Below are positions 41,659 through 51,008 of a stretch of DNA of 64,000 nt, one piece after another. The DNA is from Symplocastrum torsivum CPER-KK1 (GTDB lineage: Bacteria; Cyanobacteriota; Cyanobacteriia; Cyanobacteriales; Coleofasciculaceae): contig JAHHIF010000029.1 of assembly GCA_019358875.1 (NCBI GenBank), positions 1 to 64,000 of the forward strand, given 5' to 3'. A program made the position numbers and the translations under genes. Under the pieces are notes generated by a model that made no database searches, was not told the DNA's origin, and saw only the letters and a list, made by a program, of their open reading frames with translations. Numbering within the stretch: position 1 is the first letter of the stretch; every line of letters begins with the position of its first letter.

Positions 41659-44541
41659 ATGCCTCTTTCACCCGACCCTCTACCGCTCAAGTCAACCACT
41701 GACAAATGGACGAGTGACCCTTATTTCTTAGCTATCCAAGCGGAAATAAGTAACCAAGTTGCCCAAGTCACACGCGGGACGATGGTTCTTGAGGACGTGC
41801 TAAACTTCATTGCTGTTGCATTGCATAACACGCTACAGGTAAGTGGTTGTCTGATTGTTCAAGCTGATCGATGTCAACCTCTAGCCGCTTCCACTCTTGG
41901 TTCGCTTAGTCGCTCTGATCTAGCGACAAACCTGCCTAGCTCCACGGCAACACCCACACCTGTATTAAATGTTGTAACAGTTGAACAAGAAGCTAGATAT
42001 AGACCTGGTAAAAATTGTTACACAGAACCAGAGCAACGCCTCTTCAGCCTAGGTCGTGATATTTGCCAGTATTATCAATCTTGGTTAGCTCAGGGTACTG
42101 CGGTAGCAATGCCTGGAATTGAGCGACTACTTCCATCAGTTATCCAAGAAGCAGCTAGGGACAGTGGTATTACTAGCCTTTTGATTGTGCCGTTGTTATA
42201 CCGACAGTTTTACATGGGTAGTGTGATACTGCATCAGTATGAGCAGGCACGAGAATGGGCAGCCCAAGAAATTGCCTTTGTCGAAGCAATTGCTAATCAA
42301 TGTGCGATCGCGCTTACCCTCGTTGAGCTTGAACAGCGCTATCAATCTGAGTGCATCGCACGTCAGCAAACTGAGTCTGCACTCAAAGCAAGCGAAGCAA
42401 GAAACCAAGCCTTTCTAGATGCTGTCCCAGATTTGCTCTTTCGAGTGAGTAGAGATGGCATCTATTTGGAGTGCAAAGTGGCTAAAGAAGACGCTCTGCT
42501 GATGCCAGCTAATAAAGTCATCGGAAAACATTTACATGACTGTTTGCCGACTGATGTAGCTGGACTAGCTTGGCACCACATCGAGCTAGCTTTAGAAACG
42601 AATAAAATTCAAATTATTGAGTATCAACTGTGGCTCAATGGCAAAGACTGCCACTTTGAAGCTCGCATTGCTAAGAGCGGAGTTGATGAAGTTGCCGTAA
42701 TTGTGCAGGACATTACCGAGCGTGTACAAGGGAGAGTCGCACTCCAGCAAGTCAATGATGCGTTAGAACTCCGTGTTGCCGAGCGCACAGCTGCTCTAAG
42801 AGAAGCAAACCACACGTTGAGAGCTGAGATTGTTGAGCGCAAGCGAATCGAGAAAGCACTGCGGGAGAGCGAAGAACGCTTCCGTAGAGCTATAGTCAAT
42901 GCGCCCTTCCCAATCATGATTCACGCCGAAGATGGTGAAGTTCTCCAAATCAACGAAGTCTGGACTGACTTGACAGGCTACACCCACGAGGACATCCCCA
43001 CAATCACGCAGTGGACTCAAAAAGCCCTTGGAAAAAACAACGACACCGTGCAAGCTGGCATTAACCAGTTATATGACCTGAAGCACAAAGTCCATGAGGG
43101 AGAATTCACTCTTACGACTAAGACAGGTAGCAGCAAAATCTGGAATTTTAGTTCCGCTTCCTTAGGTCAGCTTGCTGATGGTAGACGACTGGTCATCTCC
43201 ATGGCAACAGATGTCTCAGCGCGTAGGCAGGCAGAGCAAGAGATTCGTCTATTGCACTCAATTAAGCAAGCGATTTTTGAGTCTCAAGACTTTCATGCGG
43301 CGCTAAAGGTTGCCCTACAGAAAGTGTGTGAAGCCACTGGCTGGGATTTTGGAGAAGCTTGGGTTCCTACAGTTGATGGCAGTGTTCTTGAATGTAGCCC
43401 TGCTTGGCACAGCAATAGCAAGCATCTAGAGTCGTTCCGAAGCCTGAGCGAGAAGTTGACATTTCTCCCAGGCGTTGGTTTACCAGGGCGAGTTTGGGTA
43501 TCGCAACAACCAGAGTGGCGACGAGATGTGTCAGCCGAGTCTGAGCAAATTTATCTCCGCACCCAGATGGCGAGAGAAGCTGGTCTCAAAGCGGGACTGG
43601 GAATTCCACTTCTTACCACTAATGGTGTGCTAGCTGTCCTCGTCTTTTATATGTTTGAATCCCAAGACGAAGACCAACAGTTAATTGAACTGATTTCGGC
43701 TTCGACGGAATTAGGGTTAATGATTCAACGCAAGCAAGCAGAAGGAGAAATTCGTAAGGCACTGGAGAAGGAAAAGGAACTGACTGAACTCAAATCTCGC
43801 TTTGTCTCCATGACATCTCACGAGTTTCGTACACCGCTGACGACGATTCAATCTTCAGCCGAGTTAATAGAACGTTACAGCCAAAGATGGTCAGAGGAAA
43901 AAAAACAGATTCACCTGTACCGCATTCAAACATCGGTCAAACATATGACCAAACTATTGAATGACATTTTGATCATTGGTAAGGCAGAAGCGGGAAAACT
44001 AGAGTATAGTCCGGTTCCGCTGGATCTGGAAAAATTCTGTAGCAATTTAGTAGAAGAATTGCAACTCAATGACACCAATCATCACATAATTACCTTTCAG
44101 GTAGGAAATGGGGAATCAAGAATGGGGAGTGAGGAAATAGACAACTCAAGCGAAGCTATCAAGTCTATGTTTGATGCGCCCTACTTCCCCCTCCGCACTA
44201 ATCTCCCTTGCCTGGATGAAAAACTGCTGCGGCAAATCTTAGAAAATTTGCTGAGCAATGCGCTGAAGTATTCGCCTAGCAATACGAGTGTTGAGTTTAC
44301 ACTCTACTATCATCAAAACCAGGCGATTTTTCAAATACGCGATCAAGGTATCGGTATTCCAAACCAAGACAAAGGCTTATTATTTGAAACTTTCCACCGC
44401 GCTACTAATGTCGGCACAATTGCTGGAACAGGTTTGGGACTAGCAATTGTTAAAAAATGTGTGGATCTTCACAAAGGTCAAATTGCTGTGGAAAGTGAAG
44501 TTGGGTTAGGCACTACTTTTACCGTCAAACTACCTGTTTAG
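41659..44541 (+). CDS. Multi-sensor histidine kinase (GAF-PAS-PAS-GAF)
   Basis: ATG 41659 (MPLSPDPLPL) is preferred over TTG 41650, giving 960 aa. There is no transmembrane segment, so it is cytosolic. A GAF domain spans about 15-220 (including IVPLLYRQFYMGSVILHQYE), PAS about 245-360, a coiled coil, PAS about 410-520 and a second GAF about 530-685. HisKA has His721 (MTSHEFRTPLTTIQSS), followed by HATPase (ILENLLSNALKYS, DQGIGIPNQD, GTGLGLAIVKKC). The first GAF lacks an obvious bilin-binding Cys-His context. About 35 residues between HisKA and the N box are encoded by repeat-like DNA at 44104-44140 and beyond. Confidence 0.9.
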   Translation: MPLSPDPLPLKSTTDKWTSDPYFLAIQAEISNQVAQVTRGTMVLEDVLNFIAVALHNTLQVSGCLIVQADRCQPLAASTLGSLSRSDLATNLPSSTATPTPVLNVVTVEQEARYRPGKNCYTEPEQRLFSLGRDICQYYQSWLAQGTAVAMPGIERLLPSVIQEAARDSGITSLLIVPLLYRQFYMGSVILHQYEQAREWAAQEIAFVEAIANQCAIALTLVELEQRYQSECIARQQTESALKASEARNQAFLDAVPDLLFRVSRDGIYLECKVAKEDALLMPANKVIGKHLHDCLPTDVAGLAWHHIELALETNKIQIIEYQLWLNGKDCHFEARIAKSGVDEVAVIVQDITERVQGRVALQQVNDALELRVAERTAALREANHTLRAEIVERKRIEKALRESEERFRRAIVNAPFPIMIHAEDGEVLQINEVWTDLTGYTHEDIPTITQWTQKALGKNNDTVQAGINQLYDLKHKVHEGEFTLTTKTGSSKIWNFSSASLGQLADGRRLVISMATDVSARRQAEQEIRLLHSIKQAIFESQDFHAALKVALQKVCEATGWDFGEAWVPTVDGSVLECSPAWHSNSKHLESFRSLSEKLTFLPGVGLPGRVWVSQQPEWRRDVSAESEQIYLRTQMAREAGLKAGLGIPLLTTNGVLAVLVFYMFESQDEDQQLIELISASTELGLMIQRKQAEGEIRKALEKEKELTELKSRFVSMTSHEFRTPLTTIQSSAELIERYSQRWSEEKKQIHLYRIQTSVKHMTKLLNDILIIGKAEAGKLEYSPVPLDLEKFCSNLVEELQLNDTNHHIITFQVGNGESRMGSEEIDNSSEAIKSMFDAPYFPLRTNLPCLDEKLLRQILENLLSNALKYSPSNTSVEFTLYYHQNQAIFQIRDQGIGIPNQDKGLLFETFHRATNVGTIAGTGLGLAIVKKCVDLHKGQIAVESEVGLGTTFTVKLPV
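44104..44140. repeat. GGGGAAT/GGGGAGT-type repeats in the sensor kinase
   Basis: A G/A-rich run of GGAAATG, GGGAATC, AAGAATG and GGGAGTG-like units encodes VGNGESRMGSEEID, which has no place in the usual HisKA-to-HATPase linker. The sequence type matches GGGGAAT heptamers in the TrpD-like gene. Confidence 0.5.
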
Positions 44542-44670
44542 AGCTTGGGAGAATCTGTTGAATTCAGAATTATGAGTGATGAAATTTAAGCAGCAAAATC
44601 ATAACTCATAAGCATCAAAAGTCTGTTGCCAGACTTGTAAATTTACCACTGTACACATGGTTCTCGACTA

Positions 44671-46401
44671 ATGAAAACGATTCTAGTAATTGAAGATGAA
44701 GAATTTGTTCGGGAAAATATTCTTGAACTCCTGGATGCTGAAGGGTTTGAAGTAATTGGTGCAGAAAATGGGCGCATTGGCATTGATTTAGCTCAAGAAG
44801 TTCGCCCTGATTTGATTTTGTGTGATGTGATGATGCCTGAACTGGATGGTTATAGCGTCTTGGCAAAGTTACGTCAAGACCCAGTTTTGGCAACAACTCC
44901 CTTTATTCTGTTGACGGCAAAAGCGGCTAAAGCTGATTTTCGTCAGGGGATGGAATTGGGTGCGGATGATTATATTACGAAGCCGTTTACCAGAGCGGAA
45001 TTGTTAGGAGCGATCGCAATTCGTCTCAAAAAACAAGCAGCGGTGCAAGAACACTACAACACTGAACTCCAGGAAGCAAAAGCACAGCTCAATTACTTAA
45101 TCCACCATGACAGCTTAACAAAGCTACCGAATCGACTATCACTACGAGAGCGGTTTAAGCAGGTACAACCACAAGACACTGACACTGAAAAAGTCGTAGC
45201 TGTTTTATGTTTGGGTTTAGATCGATTCAATCACATTATCGATCCCTTAGGGCACACCGTTGGTGACTCGTTGCTCAAAGCGGTTGCCGAACGCCTCACT
45301 ACTTGTGTTGGCAAGGATACAGTTGCTCGCTTAAATACTGATCAATTTGCCATTATCCTTGCCAATGTCGATCACAAAAAAGAGGCTGGCAATATTGCCC
45401 AAACTATTTTAGAGAAACTCTCCCATACCTACGTTCTAGCTGGTCAAGAAATCTTTATCACCGCTAGCATCGGCATTGCCCTTTATCCCCATGATGGGGC
45501 GGAAATTGAACAGTTGCTGGCGGCGGCTAATACAGCGATGACTCAGGCAAAGCAGCACGGGGGCGATCAATATCAGCTTTACAGCGCTGCCTTTAACATT
45601 GGCTCCTCAGACCGTCTCGCCTTGCAGAGTAGTCTGCGTCATGCCCTAGAACGAGAAGAACTCCGAGTCTACTACCAACCCCAATTGAACCTCCAAACCG
45701 GGCAAATCGTTGGTGCAGAAGCGCTTGTCCGCTGGCAGCATCCAGAACGAGGAATAGTTTCACCGGATAAGTTTGTGCCGCTTGCTGAGGAAACAGGTTT
45801 AATTGTGCCGATTGGGGAATGGGTGTTGCGTACAGCTTGTAAGCAAACTAAAGCGTGGCAAGATGAGGGATTTCCTTCTTTACGAATAGCGGTCAATCTA
45901 TCAAGCCGTCAATTTAGTCAAATAGACTTGCGACGACAATTAGTCGAGATTTTAATGGATACAGGTCTTGACCCGAAGTTCATTGAGTTAGAACTCACCG
46001 AAAGTATGCTCGTACAAAATACTGAGGTAGCAATTCGACGGCTAAATGCATTAAAGTCGTTAGGTGTAGAAATTGCTATTGATGATTTTGGAACAGGCTA
46101 CTCTTCGTTAAGCTATTTGCAACAATTTCCGTTTGATATTCTCAAAATTGATCGATGCTTTATCCGAAATATTACAGAGAATCCCAACAATGCGGCGATT
46201 ACCAGAGCAATCATTGCTATGGCAAAAAGCCTAAATCTCAAATTGGTTGCTGAGGGTGTAGAGACCGAAGCAGAACTTTCTTTTGTTCGTCAACATCAGT
46301 GTGATGGAATGCAAGGTTATTTATTTAGTCGTCCCGTTCCGGCTGAAGATTTCAGGCAATTGTTAACTGCTGATAAGCGTCTACCACTACCCATTGGCTA
46401 A
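44671..46401 (+). CDS. Response regulator with degenerate GGDEF and intact EAL domains
   Basis: The 576-aa protein has a receiver (residues 1-125, Asp52 in LILCDVMMPELDG), a GGDEF domain (about 135-305, beginning HDSLTKLPNRLSL) and an EAL domain (about 318-565, GAEALVRWQHPERGIV; ELTESMLV; IDDFGTGYSSLSYL; EGVETEAEL). The GGDEF signature is replaced by LNTDQF, so cyclic-di-GMP synthesis is unlikely. The EAL motifs are intact, which suggests a phosphodiesterase. The receiver is a near copy of the stand-alone regulator at 41130, which brackets the sensor kinase. The protein likely lowers c-di-GMP in response to that kinase. Confidence 0.92.
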   Translation: MKTILVIEDEEFVRENILELLDAEGFEVIGAENGRIGIDLAQEVRPDLILCDVMMPELDGYSVLAKLRQDPVLATTPFILLTAKAAKADFRQGMELGADDYITKPFTRAELLGAIAIRLKKQAAVQEHYNTELQEAKAQLNYLIHHDSLTKLPNRLSLRERFKQVQPQDTDTEKVVAVLCLGLDRFNHIIDPLGHTVGDSLLKAVAERLTTCVGKDTVARLNTDQFAIILANVDHKKEAGNIAQTILEKLSHTYVLAGQEIFITASIGIALYPHDGAEIEQLLAAANTAMTQAKQHGGDQYQLYSAAFNIGSSDRLALQSSLRHALEREELRVYYQPQLNLQTGQIVGAEALVRWQHPERGIVSPDKFVPLAEETGLIVPIGEWVLRTACKQTKAWQDEGFPSLRIAVNLSSRQFSQIDLRRQLVEILMDTGLDPKFIELELTESMLVQNTEVAIRRLNALKSLGVEIAIDDFGTGYSSLSYLQQFPFDILKIDRCFIRNITENPNNAAITRAIIAMAKSLNLKLVAEGVETEAELSFVRQHQCDGMQGYLFSRPVPAEDFRQLLTADKRLPLPIG

Positions 46402-46626
46402 TGAGACTTGAATTCTATCTAGAAAATAATTTGCCTGAGGCAAGGTGAGTGGGTTTGTTAGGGTGCATCTATGGCTGAACCTCCCAAGATGCTTTTGGAT
46501 AGAGTTGTAGGAAGGCATGAAATTAACTTGTAAACTAGGTATTTTGGTGCAACTTTAAACAAAATTAACTGGATTTAAATCCAGTTGTACTCCTTAGGAA
46601 GACAGTCAATAATCGTTTTTGAAGCT

Positions 46627-47382
46627 ATGGCAGGACACAGTAAATGGGCGAACATTAAGCGCCAAAAAGCCAGGGTCGATGCTGTTAAGGGTAAGACCTT
46701 TGCAAAACTCTCTCGGCAGATTATTGTTGCAGCCCGAACAGGGGTTCCCGACCCAGAAGGAAACTTCCAGTTACGCACAGCTATTGACAAAGCAAAAGCG
46801 GCAGGGATTCCGAATGAGAATATAGAACGTGCGATCGCCAAAGGTTCTGGACAATTTGGTAGTGATGGCGACAATTTTGAAGAGATTCGCTATGAAGGCT
46901 ATGGTCCGGCTGGTGTTGCAATTCTGATTGAAGCATTCACTGATAATCGCAATCGTACCGCCGCTGATCTTCGCCGAGCCTTTACGAAAAATGGTGGTAA
47001 TCTTGGTGAAACTGGCTGCGTCTCTTGGATGTTCGAGCAAAAGGGTGTTGTTTCTCTCGACGGGACTGTCGCAGAAGACCAGTTGTTGGAAGCCTCGTTA
47101 GAAGGGGGAGCAGAAGATGTCCAAATGGATGCTGAAACGGCTGAAGTTTTTATAGAAATTAGTAACCTGGAAACTCTCAATCACACATTAAAGGAAAAAG
47201 GATTTCAGGTGCGTGATGTTGAACTTCGTTGGATTCCGGGGAATACAGTAGAAGTGACTGACCCAGACTTAGCGCGATCGCTTTTGAAATTGATAGATGC
47301 TCTAGAAGACCTTGACGATGTGCAAAATGTCACAACGAACTTCGAGATGGCAGAGGAGTTGATGTCCCTCAGCATGGCATAG
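46627..47382 (+). CDS. YebC/PmpR family DNA-binding regulatory protein
   Basis: The frame is open from 46585; ATG 46627 (MAGHSKWANIKRQKAR) is the normal start, giving 251 aa. Classic features are present: MAGHSKWANIK, KLSRQIIVAAR, GIPNENIERAIAKGSG, YEGYGPAGVAILIEAFTDNRNRT and the C-terminal ELRWIPGNTVEV. YebC proteins are widespread; older work called them transcription regulators and newer work links some to translation of difficult sequences. In cyanobacteria it usually stands alone, as here. Confidence 0.95.
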   Translation: MAGHSKWANIKRQKARVDAVKGKTFAKLSRQIIVAARTGVPDPEGNFQLRTAIDKAKAAGIPNENIERAIAKGSGQFGSDGDNFEEIRYEGYGPAGVAILIEAFTDNRNRTAADLRRAFTKNGGNLGETGCVSWMFEQKGVVSLDGTVAEDQLLEASLEGGAEDVQMDAETAEVFIEISNLETLNHTLKEKGFQVRDVELRWIPGNTVEVTDPDLARSLLKLIDALEDLDDVQNVTTNFEMAEELMSLSMA

Positions 47383-47613
47383 CTAGATAGCTACATCCCT
47401 CAAACCCACTTTTCATCCTTAATGTTGACAAGCGCTGCCTAACAATGTGACGCGCATTAAGTTTTGAAAACTTTGAATCTAGATCTGTCTAGGTGTAGAT
47501 TTGCTAAGATTAAAGATTTGGCTAAATGGATAAAGTAGTTTAATATCTGACTTGTTGCAACGGTTCAACGACCCGAATTGTAGCAAAAATAGCCAAAATA
47601 GGAGAAGCTTTGT

Positions 47614-48015
47614 ATGAAATTTGTCACCGTTAACCTATCTGCTCTATGGCATTCTTTTCGCCTTTTTGTAGCTAGCTGTGCCTGCGCGTTGATATTGTTC
47701 TCTAATGCACTACCGGCATACAGTCTGCCTAATATACCCAACCCATTTGCCTCTGATAACGCTGCGGCTACACCGACCAGCCCCACTGAGGGTGAGGCGC
47801 AACTAAGGGGTATTGAAGCGGGAGGACAAAAAACTGTTAACCGCTCGCAAGATCTGCTTTCAGGCGAAGAAGTCATGAGAAAGTCTAATGAGGGACTCAA
47901 TGAGGTTCAGGGAGCTGCTGATATCAATAAGATGAAGCGACCCTCAAATACAGGCGCTGAGTCGGTTGAGGGAATAATCCAGGAGAAGCTGGAAGAGGCT
48001 ACTGGTCAAAAATAA
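47614..48015 (+). CDS. Secreted small protein, low-temperature-induced-like
   Basis: The 133-aa precursor has a signal peptide (basic start, hydrophobic residues 15-32, likely cleavage after ALPAYS). The mature protein is polar and ends with a conserved-looking block (NRSQDLLSGEEVMRKSNEGL then NEVQGAADINKMKRPSNTGA), which I associate with cyanobacterial proteins labelled low temperature-induced. An AGGAGA site precedes ATG. The function is unknown; it is probably periplasmic or lumenal. The cold link comes only from the family label. Confidence 0.6.
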   Translation: MKFVTVNLSALWHSFRLFVASCACALILFSNALPAYSLPNIPNPFASDNAAATPTSPTEGEAQLRGIEAGGQKTVNRSQDLLSGEEVMRKSNEGLNEVQGAADINKMKRPSNTGAESVEGIIQEKLEEATGQK

Positions 48016-48399
48016 GAACCGAGAGCGAGAGACAGTCATCGTATAAAAATCGTCCTTCTGTTTAAACTCCTCTTGGAAAGAAGTCATTGGTTCCGGGGTC
48101 ACTAGTTTTGGGAAGACTAGTGCGCCCAACAGAGGAGCAGTACGTATATCAACGGAGTTATTTTTGTACGATCTGTTAAGAATTAAGAGGGCAGACAGAA
48201 GTGTCTGTCCTATTTGCGTTTATTAGATACTCAAAGACTCAAAGACAGCATTTAATCTACATACAGGGAAAAGCCTTGCAGTCTTGCTACCAGTACTTTT
48301 CCCTTTTTGACTTTTGGGCGCGTTAGCGAAGCGGAACTCTTAGGTTCGGCTAAGGAGGAGGTCTCCCAGCTTAAGTAGTGCCCTTGACTTTTAACTTAC
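48016..48399. other. Intergenic region at a convergent junction
   Basis: The stretch has a 7-bp hairpin with 9-nt loop (CACTAGT at 48100-48106 against 48116-48122) and TTAGCGAAGCGG-type repeat sequence near 48325. I see no gene. It separates the secreted protein gene from the convergent SRPBCC gene. Confidence 0.4.
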
Positions 48400-48855
48400 T
48401 TAGCGATCTACAAGCATCTGCTTAAGGTTTTGCATCCGCAGCTTAAACATTGTCTCCAACCCTAGGCGAATCAATGTACCATCCACTAGGGGATTGAGTT
48501 CAAATCTCACCGAATCAACGATGCGGGTTGATTCGGAGGTAATTGCCATAAACTGATGAGTATGCTCCCAGATGCGGAAAGGACCACTGACTTGTTCGTC
48601 TACGAAACAAACTGGGGGGTCCCAATGAGTAATTTTGGCTTGCCAGTCAATCCCAATGCCGAACAACTCGACTCGCACTGTAAATTGAGTGCCCAGAGTA
48701 CAAACAATGTTCGATTCTTTAAGCCGGACTAGGGGAAAAGGTGGAGCAACACGCTCCAAAAGCTGCACATCTTCATGGGCTTTCCAAACTGATGCCACAG
48801 GGAGGGGTACAGTTTCAGCTACCTCAAATCGTTCCAAAAGTGCTGTTCTCCACAA
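48400..48855 (-). CDS. SRPBCC family protein
   Basis: The 151-aa protein is a START-like hydrophobic-ligand fold: VPLPVASVWKAHEDVQLLER, a TLGTQFTVRVELFGIGIDWQ strand pair, FVDEQVSGPFRIWEHTHQF, and a C-terminal helix. Members bind lipids, pigments or polyketides; this subgroup is common near cell-surface or photosystem genes but uncharacterised. The start is TTG 48855 and is uncertain, because no ATG lies near the expected N-terminus. Confidence 0.75.
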   Translation of the reverse strand: MWRTALLERFEVAETVPLPVASVWKAHEDVQLLERVAPPFPLVRLKESNIVCTLGTQFTVRVELFGIGIDWQAKITHWDPPVCFVDEQVSGPFRIWEHTHQFMAITSESTRIVDSVRFELNPLVDGTLIRLGLETMFKLRMQNLKQMLVDR

Positions 48856-49085
48856 ACATTTTTTCGCCTAAATTTCACTGTACTGCAACTGTATCTAAGT
48901 TTTCCAGTCAGTACTCAAGATGAGCTATTACCAAGCCGTATAAGTTAAAGGTAACCTTGTCCTGTGAAATGGAGGCAGTCAACTGTCAACAACTTCATGT
49001 AAAGCATTGTTTTTCAGCCAACTCGCTTCGTTCCCACGTCTTAGTCTAAAATTCGCTTGATCGTTCCCAAGGATATCCTGGAATT

Positions 49086-49913
49086 ATGTCTAATCAATCT
49101 CCCATCCCAGTCGTGGTTAATGGTGCTGGTGGCAAAATGGGTCGTGAGGTCATTAAGGCTGTTACCGAAGCCGAAGATATGACCTTGCTGGGTGCTATTG
49201 ACCGTAACCCAAATTACCTGGGTCAAGATGCGGGTGAAGTCGCTGGGTGTGGTCCTGTTGAGATTCCCATCTTGAATGACTTGCAAGCGACACTAGTAAT
49301 GGCGACCCAGGAAAAAGTGCAGGGTGTCATGGTAGATTTTACTCACCCCAGCGGTGTTTATGAAAATGTGCGGAGTGCGATCGCATATGGCGTTCGACCT
49401 GTTGTTGGCACGACAGGACTCAGTTCAGAGCAAATTCAAGAACTCGCAGACTTTGCCGAAAAAGCCAGCACGGGTGCCTTGATTATTCCCAACTTCTCCA
49501 TTGGTATGGTGTTGCTTCAGCAGGCAGCCGTTCAAGCCTCTCAATACTTTGACCACGTTGAAATTATTGAGCTGCACCACAATCAAAAAGCCGATGCCCC
49601 TAGCGGCACTGCCATCCAAACGGCTCAACAGCTATCAGGACTGGGAAAAACTTACAATCAGGCTGTTGTTAAAGAAACCGAAAAATTAGCAGGGGCAAGG
49701 GGCAGTGTTGCGGATGACAATATTCGTATCCACAGCGTCCGCTTACCAGGTCTTATCGCTCACCAGGAAGTCATCTTCGGTGCGCCTGGTCAAATCTACA
49801 CTCTACGTCACGATACTACAGATCGCTCCTGCTATATGCCAGGAGTACTGCTGGCAATTCGTAAAGTCACCCAGCTTAAATCCCTTCTCTACGGATTAGA
49901 AAAAATCCTCTAA
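49086..49913 (+). CDS. dapB: 4-hydroxy-tetrahydrodipicolinate reductase
   Basis: The 275-aa enzyme reduces the lysine-pathway intermediate to tetrahydrodipicolinate using NAD(P)H. The Rossmann motif VVVNGAGGKMGREVIKAV is at residues 8-25, VDFTHPSGVYENV and GTTGLSSEQI in the middle, NFSIGMVLLQQ and the catalytic ELHHNQKADAPSGTA with His and Lys in the centre. It ends with the usual LRHDTTDRSCYMPGVLLAIR. The following membrane protein starts 65 nt downstream after a heptamer repeat. Confidence 0.95.
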   Translation: MSNQSPIPVVVNGAGGKMGREVIKAVTEAEDMTLLGAIDRNPNYLGQDAGEVAGCGPVEIPILNDLQATLVMATQEKVQGVMVDFTHPSGVYENVRSAIAYGVRPVVGTTGLSSEQIQELADFAEKASTGALIIPNFSIGMVLLQQAAVQASQYFDHVEIIELHHNQKADAPSGTAIQTAQQLSGLGKTYNQAVVKETEKLAGARGSVADDNIRIHSVRLPGLIAHQEVIFGAPGQIYTLRHDTTDRSCYMPGVLLAIRKVTQLKSLLYGLEKIL

Positions 49914-49916
49914 CTC

Positions 49917-49977
49917 GTTGTTGGTTATTTGTTTTTAGCAAATCCCCAACAACAAACAACAAACAACAAACAACAAC
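49917..49977. repeat. CAACAAA heptamer array with hairpin between dapB and a membrane protein
   Basis: Four heptamers (three CAACAAA and one CAACAAC) fill 49950-49977, one base before ATG 49979. GTTGTTGG at 49917-49924 pairs with CCAACAAC at 49946-49953. The repeat starts 3 bases after the dapB stop, so the whole gap is repeat DNA, and no Shine-Dalgarno sequence remains for the downstream gene. Confidence 0.8.
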
Positions 49978-49978
49978 T

Positions 49979-50677
49979 ATGTTAGTTCCCATCACACGCC
50001 AGAAGTTTGAACAAGTCATTCCTATCCTTGCGACAGGGCCTCAATACGCCTACTGTTGGGGAAAATTCCCAGTTTTTATAAAACGACTGCTGATTTCTGT
50101 GATAGCAGTCGTCGTTGTTCTAATTTTGGGACTGGCACTTGGAGAAGGTTTCAATCCTGTACGCTTGTTACTCGGTATCATCGCTGCACTTTACTGGCTG
50201 TGGGCACCGATCTACTGGGCAACCAGGCGTAACCTTGAGATACGACGCTACAAATATAGCGGCTTCTGGCGTGGTGAAGTCTTGGATGTTTTTGTAACAG
50301 AAGAGTTGATTGGTACCGAGGAAAATGTCAATAATCGAGGCGAATTATTGATTGTTGAGAATCGAGAGCGACGCCTCAACTTAGATGTGGGTGATGAGAC
50401 AGGATTTGAAACCCAGCTACAAGTGCCGCTGCGTCGTACTCATAAAGGGATTGCTCCTGGTCAAATTGCTGAAATGCTAGTGATGTCCAATCAATCTGAC
50501 CTAGGACGCATCGCTAAGACATCTGATGTCTATATCCCTAGCCTCAATCTCTGGGTTAGTGACTATCCTTATGTGCAACGAGATGTTTTTGATCAGGTTA
50601 GCCGTCAGTTGGGCGAATCTAGAGAGGCGACTTCTCCGAAAAAACGTGCCGCCAAGACTAAGCGTCGGATTCGTTAA
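49979..50677 (+). CDS. Conserved cyanobacterial membrane protein
   Basis: The 232-aa protein has hydrophobic segments at about residues 33-52 and 60-80 (LLISVIAVVVVLILGLALGE; ALYWLWAPIYWA), then a soluble domain with strands (YKYSGFWRGEVLDVF; LIVENRERRLNLDV) and a highly basic C-terminus. Similar proteins follow or lie near dapB in cyanobacteria and are sometimes labelled phosphate transporter permease, which the sequence does not support. The function is unknown. Confidence 0.65.
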   Translation: MLVPITRQKFEQVIPILATGPQYAYCWGKFPVFIKRLLISVIAVVVVLILGLALGEGFNPVRLLLGIIAALYWLWAPIYWATRRNLEIRRYKYSGFWRGEVLDVFVTEELIGTEENVNNRGELLIVENRERRLNLDVGDETGFETQLQVPLRRTHKGIAPGQIAEMLVMSNQSDLGRIAKTSDVYIPSLNLWVSDYPYVQRDVFDQVSRQLGESREATSPKKRAAKTKRRIR

Positions 50678-50723
50678 GAGCATTAGGATTTTGGCACTCA
50701 GTTAGTTAGCGATCGCGTAGCAT

Positions 50724-50935
50724 CTATGTAAAAGAATCGCCTCCTAACCTCAACCAGCCAAACAAATCTCCCACAGTGACTTGCCAACCTGCCAAAAGGT
50801 CTGGGACAGGTAGCACGTCTTTGGGTTCTCGCAACAGTTCCGGTTGTTGTCCTAGTGGGTATACCAGCACAGATCGTTCATCTGGGTCAATCAGCCAACC
50901 TAATCGGCTACCTCTACCATCACGCTGTGTGGTTG
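50724..50935 (-). pseudogene. C-terminal fragment of a Uma2-like endonuclease gene
   Basis: On the minus strand the frame encodes GSRLGWLIDPDERSVLVYPL followed by a conserved tail (VLPVPDLLAGWQVTVGDLFG) and ends at TAG 50724-50726. This is the last third of a Uma2/DUF820 PD-(D/E)XK protein. The N-terminal part and the start are missing; upstream in the same frame comes only the cobH stop and about 25 codons of unrelated sequence. It is most likely a relic. Confidence 0.65.
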
Positions 50936-51008
50936 CTGCAAAGGTTCTCCCAGAATCTCCTAGAGCTTTCTCTCTAATTGCCCCAATCCTTATTAATAAC
51001 CAGTCCTG

